Assembly: GCA_020633795.1 (NCBI GenBank)
Contig: JACKCX010000010.1
Span: 1-26,122 of the forward strand
DNA from: Erysipelotrichaceae bacterium
GTDB lineage: Bacteria > Bacillota_I > Bacilli_A > RFN20 > CAG-826
Direction: 5' to 3'
DNA length: 26,122 nucleotides
The notes below the pieces were generated by a model. The model was not told where the DNA came from. It worked only from the letters and a program-made list of their open reading frames with translations, and searched no databases. The position numbers and the translations under genes are program-made. Positions 14,766 to 21,061 of this stretch are shown here, piece by piece. The number at the start of each line of letters is the position of its first letter. Position 1 is the first letter of the stretch.

Positions 14766-15744
14766 AATCTAACTTCTCCTTTAATTGCTCGATAACTTTA
14801 TCTAATTCGCTCGGTAAAGGAGCGACAAATTTACGGCTTGAAAGATAGCTGAATGGTTCCTCAAGATGACCAAAGTGCATCTCGCTGGCGTGGAGGAACT
14901 GGTTTTTAAAACCAAATTCTTTATTGAATTCATTGTTGATTTTAAAATCACCATATTTGCTATCGCCCACAACGGGATGATGGATATAGGCGAGATGAAC
15001 GCGAATCTGATGAGTGCGTCCAGTGACCAAGGTGACATCAAGCAAGGTATAATCGCCAAGATTTTCCACCACCTTATAAATCGTCTTCGCCACTTTGCCA
15101 CCTTTTTCTTTATAGGCGACATGGACTGTATTGGTCTCTTCATCCTTTAGTAAAGGAACATCGACATAACCATCTTTTTCAATTTTACCATAGACAAGCG
15201 TTAAATAGTGTTTGCCAATCGCGTCTCTTTCTTTGAGAAGATGAAATAAATATTCTAAAGCTTGATGAGTTTTGCCAAAGGCAATAAGACCTGAAGTATT
15301 GCGATCTAACCGATGCGCTGGACCAGGAACAAAAGCGTTTTCTTCCTCGGGATGATATGCCCCTGTACTCATCTCGTATTCAATGACCATCTGATCGAGA
15401 GCTTTTTGATGAGTGTTCTCTCCTTTTTGGACCAGAACACCTCGCGGTTTGTTAATTAGTAAAATTTGATCATCTTCATAAATGATCCAATCTTTAATCA
15501 TGTCGTTAGGCGTATAAGCATTCTTTTGATTAAATTCTTCTAGTTGATTAGAAGTGACATAAATGGCGACTTCATCTTTGGCGTGAACGATGTATTTACG
15601 ATCTTCCCAATGGCCATTTACTTTGACATCTTTCTTACGAAACAATTTATAAATAAAAGAAAGCGGAGCGGTGTTGAGGACTTTACGGACATATTTTTCA
15701 AGAGTCAATCCGTCTTCTCTTTCACTAATCGTATATTTTTGCAT
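14752..15744 (-). CDS. RluA-family 23S rRNA pseudouridine synthase
   Basis: Converts uridine to pseudouridine in rRNA. It has 330 residues. The N-terminal 70 form an S4-like RNA-binding domain (RKKDVKVNGHWEDRKYIVHAKDEV). The catalytic motif HRLDRNTSGL (144-153) has the essential Asp147, and HQIRVHLAYIHHPVVGDSKYG is the usual later motif. RluC versus RluD target choice cannot be fixed from the sequence. It is the first gene of the minus operon. The ATG has no ribosome site and stands six bases after a -10 box, which indicates a leaderless message. Confidence 0.92.
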   Translation of the reverse strand: MQKYTISEREDGLTLEKYVRKVLNTAPLSFIYKLFRKKDVKVNGHWEDRKYIVHAKDEVAIYVTSNQLEEFNQKNAYTPNDMIKDWIIYEDDQILLINKPRGVLVQKGENTHQKALDQMVIEYEMSTGAYHPEEENAFVPGPAHRLDRNTSGLIAFGKTHQALEYLFHLLKERDAIGKHYLTLVYGKIEKDGYVDVPLLKDEETNTVHVAYKEKGGKVAKTIYKVVENLGDYTLLDVTLVTGRTHQIRVHLAYIHHPVVGDSKYGDFKINNEFNKEFGFKNQFLHASEMHFGHLEEPFSYLSSRKFVAPLPSELDKVIEQLKEKLDYDSE

Positions 15745-15750
15745 GTTTTA

Positions 15751-15779
15751 ATTGTATGGGCTTTTATTTTAAAAATAAA
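15751..15779 (-). promoter_or_regulatory. Leaderless promoter of the pseudouridine synthase operon
   Basis: On the minus strand TTTATT and TACAAT are separated by 17 bases. Six bases separate TACAAT from the ATG at 15744, which places the predicted +1 at the A of the start codon. Confidence 0.55.
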
Positions 15780-15800
15780 GAGTGCATAAGTTTATTTTTT

Positions 15801-15809
15801 TGTTATAAT
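15801..15809 (+). promoter_or_regulatory. Extended -10 promoter of tRNA-Ser
   Basis: TG-T-TATAAT lies 46 bases before the mature tRNA 5' end. Confidence 0.6.
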
Positions 15810-15854
15810 ACTAATCGCATATTTCGTTCATCTATTTATTAGACAGCCCAACAC

Positions 15855-15945
15855 GGAGGAATACCCAAGCGGCTGAAGGGGCGGGCTTGGAAAGCTCGTA
15901 GACATGTAACAGTGTGCGAGGGTTCAAATCCCTCTTCCTCCGCCA
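15855..15945 (+). tRNA. tRNA-Ser(GGA)
   Basis: The acceptor stem GGAGGAA (15855-15861) pairs with TTCCTCC (15935-15941). G73 and an encoded CCA (15943-15945) follow. The anticodon arm CGGGC-TTGGAAA-GCTCG gives anticodon GGA at 15889-15891. The long variable arm between the anticodon and T arms, and the T arm GAGGG-TTCAAAT-CCCTC, are as expected for a serine tRNA. A short hairpin terminator follows. The gene marks the border between housekeeping and accessory DNA. Confidence 0.96.
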
Positions 15946-15960
15946 TCATCGATTGTCGAG

Positions 15961-15986
15961 ACACGTATGTAAAAGTGCGTGTTTTT
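15961..15986 (+). terminator. Terminator after tRNA-Ser
   Basis: ACACGTA (15961-15967) pairs with TGCGTGT (15976-15982), one G-T pair, followed by a T-rich run. Confidence 0.6.
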
Positions 15987-16111
15987 CTTTATTTTTGAGC
16001 ATTATTTGCTATATTTGGTCTTGTGAATACAACTTTATTCAATTTGGAACTGGACGCATAAAAACCCCGTGAATAATCTGGACGGACACGAGGGTTCAAA
16101 CTCAAACCAAT

Positions 16112-16136
16112 AAAAAGAGTCTATATTTCAAGACTC
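16112..16136 (-). terminator. Terminator of the restriction endonuclease remnant
   Basis: On the minus strand GAGTCT pairs with AGACTC around a nine-base loop and is followed by TTTTTATT. It stands just after the stop of the DpnII-like gene. Confidence 0.65.
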
Positions 16137-16143
16137 CATTTGT

Positions 16144-16850
16144 TTATTTACCAATTAAATGTTTTAAATATTCAGCACTATCAATCAATAAATTGATTGC
16201 TCCATCCTCCAAGTCTTTCAAATTATATAAATTGTCAAGAACATCAAATGTTTCTTCTAAATTGTGCTTTGCTGTATTCCAACCAATGCCGTCAGTAAAC
16301 CAGACAAATTGGAAACCAGTAATACCTTTAGATTCTTCGGTTAAAGTTTTATAACTTCTAGCTGTTTCGTTAAGTTTAGAACCACCACCACTATAAAAAT
16401 TACATTCACAGGCAAATATAGTTCCTAATGCTCCAACAAAAACAAAGTCAAATCTTTTCTCTGCTTTACCATCGTTGCTTAGTTTAGACAAGTCTAAATT
16501 GAATCTCTTCTCAACTTCAGAAGCGTACATCTCTTTGAAGTATGTTTTGCCTTTAACTAAGCCAGCTTTAATGAGATAGGATTCTACTAAGTCTTCCATG
16601 ACATGGCCAGTTCTATTCTTTCTTCCGTTTGTGTCCATGCCAACTTCAATACCTAAAACATAATCAACTAGGTTATTGATGATATGGTTTTGGAGCAAAT
16701 CAAATAGGCCACTATTTCTCATAAAGAGAGCATATTGGTCAACTGTATAGTTCATCTTAACAAAGTTAAAGACATAGCTTCCATCAGCATCTTGAACTTT
16801 AATTTCAGCTTCGCGTTTCGCTAGCAAAATAGGAACAACGACCAAAACAT
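16144..16850 (-). pseudogene. 5'-truncated DpnII/MboI-type restriction endonuclease
   Basis: Related to type II enzymes that cut GATC. About 235 residues of the family remain, against roughly 280-290 for whole enzymes. Recognisable stretches are NGRKNRTGHVMEDLVE and the catalytic core FDF...ECNFYSGGGSKLNETARSYK, whose D157 (numbered from the apparent ATG at 16917) and E171-C-N173 fit the PD-(D/E)xK variant of this family. Reading upstream, the frame crosses into the IS element at 16851, and the first 22 apparent residues (to ATG 16917) come from IS sequence. The true N-terminus and any partner Dam-type methyltransferase are absent. The catalytic part survives, so activity cannot be ruled out, but a broken remnant is more likely. 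Confidence 0.8.
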
Positions 16851-16880
16851 TGATGTGAACCCCATAACTTGTACTTATTT
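16851..16880 (+). repeat. Left inverted repeat of the IS element
   Basis: It begins TGATGTGAACCCC and pairs at 22 of 30 positions with the right end at 18149-18178. The orfA ribosome site GAGGTGA lies shortly inside. Confidence 0.8.
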
Positions 16881-16903
16881 GATAAAATATTTGAGGTGAT
16901 TTT

Positions 16904-17296
16904 ATGAAAAAGGACAAAAGGGTACGTGGAATCTATAAAAAAGTTCCAGACGACATCAAGATTAAGGTCTGTAAAGATCATTACGATAACCACATGAGTT
17001 ATCAAGAATTAGGTAAGAAATACAACCTCTACACAAAGTCAGGTGAACTCATGGAAAGCACGATGCTTGGATGGTTTAGACTTTATCGAAAAATGGGCGA
17101 AGCAGCTTTCTTAATCCATAGGCAAGGGAATCGTTCTCAATATGGAAAAGACGGAGAACCTACTTCTGAAAAAGCCAAGAAAAGAATTAAGGAATTAAGA
17201 GAAGAAAACGAAAAGCTTCGACTCCAGGTTGAATACCTAAAAAAATTGAATGCCTTGGTTCAAGAAAACCGAAAAAAAGAGAAGTTTATCAAGTAG
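16904..17296 (+). CDS. IS3-family transposase OrfA (HTH protein)
   Basis: The 130 residues start after GAGGTGATTTT. An N-terminal helix-turn-helix (about 20-70, with SYQELGKKYNL and STMLGWFRLYRKMGE) binds the element ends. A C-terminal leucine-zipper-like coiled coil, KKRIKELREENEKLRLQVEY, mediates OrfA/OrfAB pairing. A run of seven A at 17272-17278, read A-AAA-AAA, is a good -1 slippery site that would join it to the catalytic frame. Confidence 0.9.
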   Translation: MKKDKRVRGIYKKVPDDIKIKVCKDHYDNHMSYQELGKKYNLYTKSGELMESTMLGWFRLYRKMGEAAFLIHRQGNRSQYGKDGEPTSEKAKKRIKELREENEKLRLQVEYLKKLNALVQENRKKEKFIK

Positions 17297-18141
17297 TCCG
17301 TGAACTAAGGCATAAATATAAACTAAAGGACTTGCTTGAAATATCCTCTCTCGGAAAATCTCTTTATTACTATTACTTCCGAAATGAAGATAAGCATAAT
17401 AAACATGAGAAAACAGAGGAAATGATAGTCAATATTTTCAAAGAAAATAAGGGCAGGTATGGATATAGAAGAATAGTCTACGCTTTAAGAAATGAATACG
17501 GTCTTATAGTCAACCATAAATTAGTTAGAAAAATCATGAAGAAATATGGTCTAGTTTATAAGGCTAGAAGGCATAGGAAATATTCTTCATATCGAGGCAC
17601 TGTTGGTAAGATTGCCCCTAATGTTCTAAGAAGGAAATTCGCCGCTGATGCGCCGTTCCAAAAATGGGCAACAGATATTACTGAATTCAACATAAATGGT
17701 TCCAAAATATATTTATCTCCTATCATTGATATGTATAACGAAGAAATCATTTCTTATTCGATAAGTACATCGCCAAACATGAATCTTGTTCTCGATATGT
17801 TGGAGAAGGCATTCAAAAAGCTTCCACCACATCAAAAATTAATTCTACACTCGGATCAGGGATGGCATTATCAACACCCAGAGTATCAAGCTCGTTTAAG
17901 ACATCGGGGAATAACCCAATCAATGTCCAGAAAAGGAAACTGCCTAGACAACTCAGTCATGGAGAACTTCTTTGGTAAGATGAAGATGGAAACAATCTAT
18001 CTTTATCACATTAGGTCAATGTCTGAGATGATTGATGAAATCAATAAATACATTTCTTATTACAATTTCTATCGCATAAAAGAAAAACTGGGAGGTTATA
18101 GCCCAGTCGATTATAGAAAAATGAATCAGAACAATTTATAG
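17233..18141 (+). CDS. IS3-family transposase OrfB (DDE integrase domain)
   Basis: The catalytic half, in the -1 frame relative to OrfA. The frame is open from 17233; it should be expressed as an OrfAB fusion by slippage at 17272-17278, entering as REVYQVVRELRHKYK. An isolated TTG start at 17332 is possible but lacks support. An HTH_21 region (NKGRYGYRRIVYALRNEYG) precedes the rve/DDE core: first Asp in KWATDITEF, second in LHSDQGWHY, and Glu in NSVMENFFGKMK. No stop or frameshift interrupts the domain, so the element may be active. Confidence 0.92.
   Translation: MPKKIECLGSRKPKKREVYQVVRELRHKYKLKDLLEISSLGKSLYYYYFRNEDKHNKHEKTEEMIVNIFKENKGRYGYRRIVYALRNEYGLIVNHKLVRKIMKKYGLVYKARRHRKYSSYRGTVGKIAPNVLRRKFAADAPFQKWATDITEFNINGSKIYLSPIIDMYNEEIISYSISTSPNMNLVLDMLEKAFKKLPPHQKLILHSDQGWHYQHPEYQARLRHRGITQSMSRKGNCLDNSVMENFFGKMKMETIYLYHIRSMSEMIDEINKYISYYNFYRIKEKLGGYSPVDYRKMNQNNL
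17272..17278 (+). other. Programmed -1 frameshift site of the IS element
   Basis: Seven consecutive A, in OrfA phase A-AAA-AAA, lie 15 bases before the OrfA stop and inside the overlap with the OrfB frame. A second A7 run at 17239-17245 sits earlier in the overlap. Confidence 0.65.
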
Positions 18142-18145
18142 TTAA

Positions 18146-18550
18146 TTAAAATAGGTCCAATTTCTGGGGCGCACTACACCCGTGCCATTTCGCCCTTCTC
18201 AAGCAGGAGATGGATTCTTCCTCATCCTCAAGCGATGCGTAGATATAGGAAAGCCTGAGGCATGCCAGGTCGTTGCCGTGCTTCTTCGCCTTCTGGAACC
18301 ACTCCTCCGCGATCATCCTGTTCGGCTTGGTGCAGATGTCGTAAAGATAACATTCCCCGATGATGATTTCATAAAGCGGAGCGCCGTACTCCGATTCAGC
18401 TATCTGAAGCATCCTATCGAATTCCTCTGACGTTCCTTTCCCGGACATGACTTTCCTGGCCAATCCGTCGAACTCCTCCATCAGCCTGAAGAGCTCTTTT
18501 TGGTGGGCTTTTGACCCTACCCTATGCGCCTTTATTTCTGTGTTTTTCAT
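18146..18550 (-). pseudogene. 3'-truncated Sel1-repeat protein gene
   Basis: 134 codons are open, but only about the first 124 precede the IS border; the end (APQKLDLF) is read from the IS right repeat. The protein shows two Sel1-like helical repeats, ALYEIIIGECY-like (YGAPLYEIIIGECYLYD) and AEEWFQKAKKHGNDLACLRLSYIYA, after a charged helical N-terminus. Sel1 repeats mediate protein-protein contacts. ATG 18550 follows TAGGAGG. One 60-base row inside it (18241-18300) has 33 G+C, far above the A+T-rich IS and core genes, so it has a different origin. Whether the shortened protein is made is unknown. Confidence 0.7.
18149..18178 (-). repeat. Right inverted repeat of the IS element
   Basis: Read inward it begins TGTAGTGCGCCCC and agrees with the left end at 22 of 30 positions. 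Confidence 0.8.
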
Positions 18551-18560
18551 AAAAGGTCCT

Positions 18561-18598
18561 CCTACTATATATAAGGAGATACATAGTATCTCCGTAGG
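18561..18598 (-). promoter_or_regulatory. Inverted repeat over the Sel1 gene leader
   Basis: GGAGATAC (18575-18582) and GTATCTCC (18586-18593) form a perfect eight-base stem around ATA. Outside it, CCTAC (18561-18565) and GTAGG (18594-18598) can also pair. On the minus-strand RNA the outer arm touches the AGGAGG ribosome site, so it could act as an operator or as an RNA hairpin limiting translation. Confidence 0.4.
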
Positions 18599-18628
18599 CG
18601 ACTTTTTCGGATTTTTACCAAAAAATTT

Positions 18629-18775
18629 TCATATAAACTTTTTAATTATTTTAATAATTACTTTTCCTATAAATTTTTCATACTTTGTCTCATACACGGT
18701 ATCGCTTCCGGCTATACCGAATCTCATACCGCGTCTCATACATAGTCTTGGGCCAAGGAATACACCGTCTTTCAA
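18629..18775 (-). CDS. Possible small basic protein (48 residues) or gene remnant
   Basis: A minus-strand frame from TTG 18775 (or ATG 18739) to TGA 18629 reads MKDGVFLGPRL, then the Arg/Met/Gly-rich CMRRGMRFGIAGSDTVYE, and ends in a Lys/Ile-rich helix KVIIKIIKKFI. It looks coding in composition, and codon-level repetition explains the recurring GTATGAGA words. It has no well-placed ribosome site (GAGGTG lies 13 bases before the TTG). It stands between the terminator of the HEPN gene and the Sel1 gene. I do not recognise it. The rest of the 18551-18884 gap holds only the hairpins listed. Confidence 0.25.
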   Translation of the reverse strand: MKDGVFLGPRLCMRRGMRFGIAGSDTVYETKYEKFIGKVIIKIIKKFI

Positions 18776-18779
18776 AGCA

Positions 18780-18813
18780 AAAGAAAAGCACCTCTTTTTC
18801 GTTAAGAGATGCG
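18780..18813 (-). terminator. Terminator of the surface-protein/HEPN operon
   Basis: On the minus strand GCATCTCTT pairs with AAGAGGTGC (one G-U pair) around a seven-base loop, followed by TTTTCTTTT. It lies about 70 bases after the HEPN gene stop. Confidence 0.75.
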
Positions 18814-18884
18814 ATTATCCTTTAATACTTTGTATTAACCCAATTAAGGAATTAAATAACAGAGATTATTTCGGGTTTATTAGA

Positions 18885-19454
18885 CTAAACACATTTTCTG
18901 GTTTTTAATGACGATTCTTTCTTCAGCATTTCAATGAGTTTTAGAAAATCAGATAACTTATCAAACTTTATAATTCCATTGACTTTATTGTCTTTATTGA
19001 TAGAAAACATCACAAAACCCCCACGGCACATAAATACATTGCCATGTGCAAGCGAGTTTCGGATTACGTGCAATAAAGATCTGACGCAGCCCTCTTCTTG
19101 CCTGTAGCATATAATATTGTTATCGAAATTAAGCGTTTTAATAGTCTTCATGCCTTCTTTTTTACCACAGAAATGATTAAAAACAATAAAGTTGTAAGAT
19201 GGGATAAAAAACTTTTTAATTATTTTATCTGATAGCTTGCAAAAATTATTTCCTTCAATACTACCAAAATCATATTTTTCAGTTTTTGGATCATTAAAAC
19301 GTATAGTTGTTTCTTTCGTTAGTGGCTTTAAGAATACTTCGGTGAAAATTTTCATTTCATTTTGTGTAAAATGTATTTCCTCAAGTGAAACATTTCCTAA
19401 AAGGTACTCCAAATCAATATCGACATAGGCATCTATATCTTTTAACCTTGGCAT
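18885..19454 (-). CDS. HEPN-domain protein with R-x4-H motif
   Basis: A 189-residue cytoplasmic protein without signal peptide or membrane segment. The helical segment CVRSLLHVIRNSLAHGNVF carries R132-x4-H137, the HEPN ribonuclease signature, in the RN-x-LAHG form also seen in pEK499-p136-type HEPN proteins. FNHFCGKKE upstream and a strand-rich ending are not diagnostic. HEPN proteins are often toxins or phage-defence nucleases, but non-catalytic members exist. It starts 18 bases after the lipoprotein stop behind a poor GTGGGG ribosome site, and a terminator follows, so it is probably the last gene of the surface-protein operon. No antitoxin-like partner (MNT, etc.) lies beside it. Confidence 0.6.
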   Translation of the reverse strand: MPRLKDIDAYVDIDLEYLLGNVSLEEIHFTQNEMKIFTEVFLKPLTKETTIRFNDPKTEKYDFGSIEGNNFCKLSDKIIKKFFIPSYNFIVFNHFCGKKEGMKTIKTLNFDNNIICYRQEEGCVRSLLHVIRNSLAHGNVFMCRGGFVMFSINKDNKVNGIIKFDKLSDFLKLIEMLKKESSLKTRKCV

Positions 19455-19472
19455 ATTGCTACCCCACTCTAA

Positions 19473-21053
19473 TTAGAAAACATAAGGCAATCCATTATCA
19501 GAGCAATACTCATTAGCGTAATTGACCGCAAATCTCGCTGCTAAAATTGTTAAAGCAGCCACAGAAGCCAATTGTGAGTCCGTTGTATACCTGTTAGTTT
19601 TTATTGAAGTACAATAGATATCGCTATATGCATGATTTGAAAAATAGATTGTGTAATTAGCAGAGAACATTAAAACGCCAGAATCATACAGTTGGTAAGC
19701 GCCGGTTCCACTGCTTGAACCATAAGTACATGAAACAGCCATGTAAGATTCCATAGAAGAAGTGTTTGTATATCCCATATAGAAATATGAGCCACTGTAA
19801 CCAAGAGTGCTGTTCCAATCATATCCACTATTAGTTTCAACATTGTGATAAGAGCCTGAACCATATCTATCCAAATGATTTCTAATTGCGGTCGCTCCCG
19901 TAACTGTTGTAGAAGTTGTGAATTGAGCGGTTACAGTTAAATTGCTTGTGACATTCTTTGTCGATTGAGACCATCCAGAAAAAGTATATGTTGTTCTATA
20001 ATCACCTGATGTTGTTGATGATCTATATGGGGTAGAACCCGTATAAACCGCATCATCGCCATGAACAACTTTTACAGTCTGGAGAACTGTCCCATCGTAG
20101 TTCTTGAAGGTGACCGTATAAAGATTCAAAAGATCGAATTGCGCCGTAAACGTTGTATCAACGCTCAAATTGAATAACGATTTATCCCAGCCAGAAAATC
20201 TATAAACTTTATCGGACCCTGAATAGCTCCTAGTAGGAGTAGATCCTGTGTAAGTAGCATTCCCGCCCTTCTTCACCTTAGAGCGCAATAATTGAGTTCC
20301 ATCATAATTGTTGAAAGTAGTAAATACGAATTCAGTTGTCGAGTATTGCGCTGTGAATGTTGTGTCGATGTTCAAATTGGTTAGCGATTTATCCCAGCCA
20401 GAGAAAGTGTATTCAAATCTTTCGTCATCGCTATTTTTTATAGGCGTCGACCCTGAGTAAGTAGCATTTCTTCCTTTCACAACCTTGGAACGCAGAAGTT
20501 GAGTTCCATCATAATTGTTAAAAGTAGCGAACACATATTCGGTTGTAGCGAATTGCGCAGTAAAAGTTGTGTCTGACGAGACAGTATAGGTATTTATATT
20601 TTTGTCCCAGCCAGAGAAAGTGTATTCAATGTGCTCATCATTACTTTGTTTAATTGGGGTCGATTCTGTGTATTTTGCAGTAGTCCCATAATCAACATTT
20701 ATTCTTTGAAGCAAAGTGCCATCATAATTATTGAATGAAACGACATATTTTCTCACTTCTTCGACATATTTTGCATTGAAAATAGTGTTTTCATATAAAG
20801 GCTGATTTAGGCTTTTATCCCATCCAGAAAAGGTATAAACCTTATCAATAGTCATATCCCTCAAAGGGGTTTCGCCGGAATAAGATGCAACCGTTCCATA
20901 AGGAATCCTTTCGTGCAACAATACAGAATCATCAAAGTCTTTGAAAGTGACAAAAACAAATTCAGGAATTGTTTCCTTTGGACCAGAGTGGCATCCAGTT
21001 GAAAGGCAAAGAACTAAGGCTAGAAGTGTTATTTGTAATTTGTTTCTTCTCAT
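19473..21053 (-). CDS. Lipoprotein with five InlB/Listeria-Bacteroides repeats and unknown C-terminal domain
   Basis: 526 residues. A lipoprotein signal (MRRNKLQITLLALVLCLSTG then Cys21) predicts surface anchoring. Five repeats of about 70 residues follow at roughly 31-99, 100-171, 172-240, 241-310 and 311-381, each with the pattern F-x-NYDGT-x-L...V-x-x-G...Y-x-G-x-TP...YTFSGWDKS...TFTAQF, the InlB B-repeat (TIGR02543-like) beta-grasp module. Residues 382-526 form a Tyr/Ser/Gly-rich domain I do not recognise, ending in a helix TDSQLASVAALTILAARFAV and a short Cys-containing tail. ATG 21053 uses AGGTGA, which overlaps the stop of the giant surface gene, so the two are in one operon. An adhesin or envelope role is likely. 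Confidence 0.82.
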   Translation of the reverse strand: MRRNKLQITLLALVLCLSTGCHSGPKETIPEFVFVTFKDFDDSVLLHERIPYGTVASYSGETPLRDMTIDKVYTFSGWDKSLNQPLYENTIFNAKYVEEVRKYVVSFNNYDGTLLQRINVDYGTTAKYTESTPIKQSNDEHIEYTFSGWDKNINTYTVSSDTTFTAQFATTEYVFATFNNYDGTQLLRSKVVKGRNATYSGSTPIKNSDDERFEYTFSGWDKSLTNLNIDTTFTAQYSTTEFVFTTFNNYDGTQLLRSKVKKGGNATYTGSTPTRSYSGSDKVYRFSGWDKSLFNLSVDTTFTAQFDLLNLYTVTFKNYDGTVLQTVKVVHGDDAVYTGSTPYRSSTTSGDYRTTYTFSGWSQSTKNVTSNLTVTAQFTTSTTVTGATAIRNHLDRYGSGSYHNVETNSGYDWNSTLGYSGSYFYMGYTNTSSMESYMAVSCTYGSSSGTGAYQLYDSGVLMFSANYTIYFSNHAYSDIYCTSIKTNRYTTDSQLASVAALTILAARFAVNYANEYCSDNGLPYVF

Positions 21054-21061
21054 AAAATCAC

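Larger units (their letters stand above)
16851..18178 (+). mobile_element. IS150-like insertion sequence (IS3 family), complete
   Basis: A 1328-base element bounded by imperfect inverted repeats that match at 22 of 30 positions. The left end starts TGATGTGAACCCC and the right end, read inward, starts TGTAGTGCGCCCC, both like the ends of the IS150 subgroup. It holds orfA and orfB in the typical -1 frame relation. No short target duplication is visible (left flank AACAT, right flank CCCGT). Two unrelated genes are broken at its ends, so it probably took part in a deletion or recombination after insertion. Confidence 0.88.

Noticed and set aside
16020..16075. Possible second IS end (TTGGAACTGGACGC...ACCCC)
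   Set aside because: The order and spacing of GGAC and CCCC do not match the IS ends at 16851 and 18178.
18688..18741. TCTCATAC repeated three times, resembling iterons of an origin
   Set aside because: The spacing is irregular (34 and 12 bases), only three copies occur, and they fit codon repetition in a minus-strand frame; no replication gene is near.
18447..18908. Plus-strand 153-residue frame
   Set aside because: It runs antisense through the Sel1 gene start, the hairpin, the small frame and a terminator, and has no ribosome site; its composition reflects the opposite strand.
19900..20960. Repeated DNA words that could be taken for a CRISPR or tandem repeat array
   Set aside because: They are in-frame protein repeats of about 70 residues with diverged DNA, without constant short repeats and spacers.
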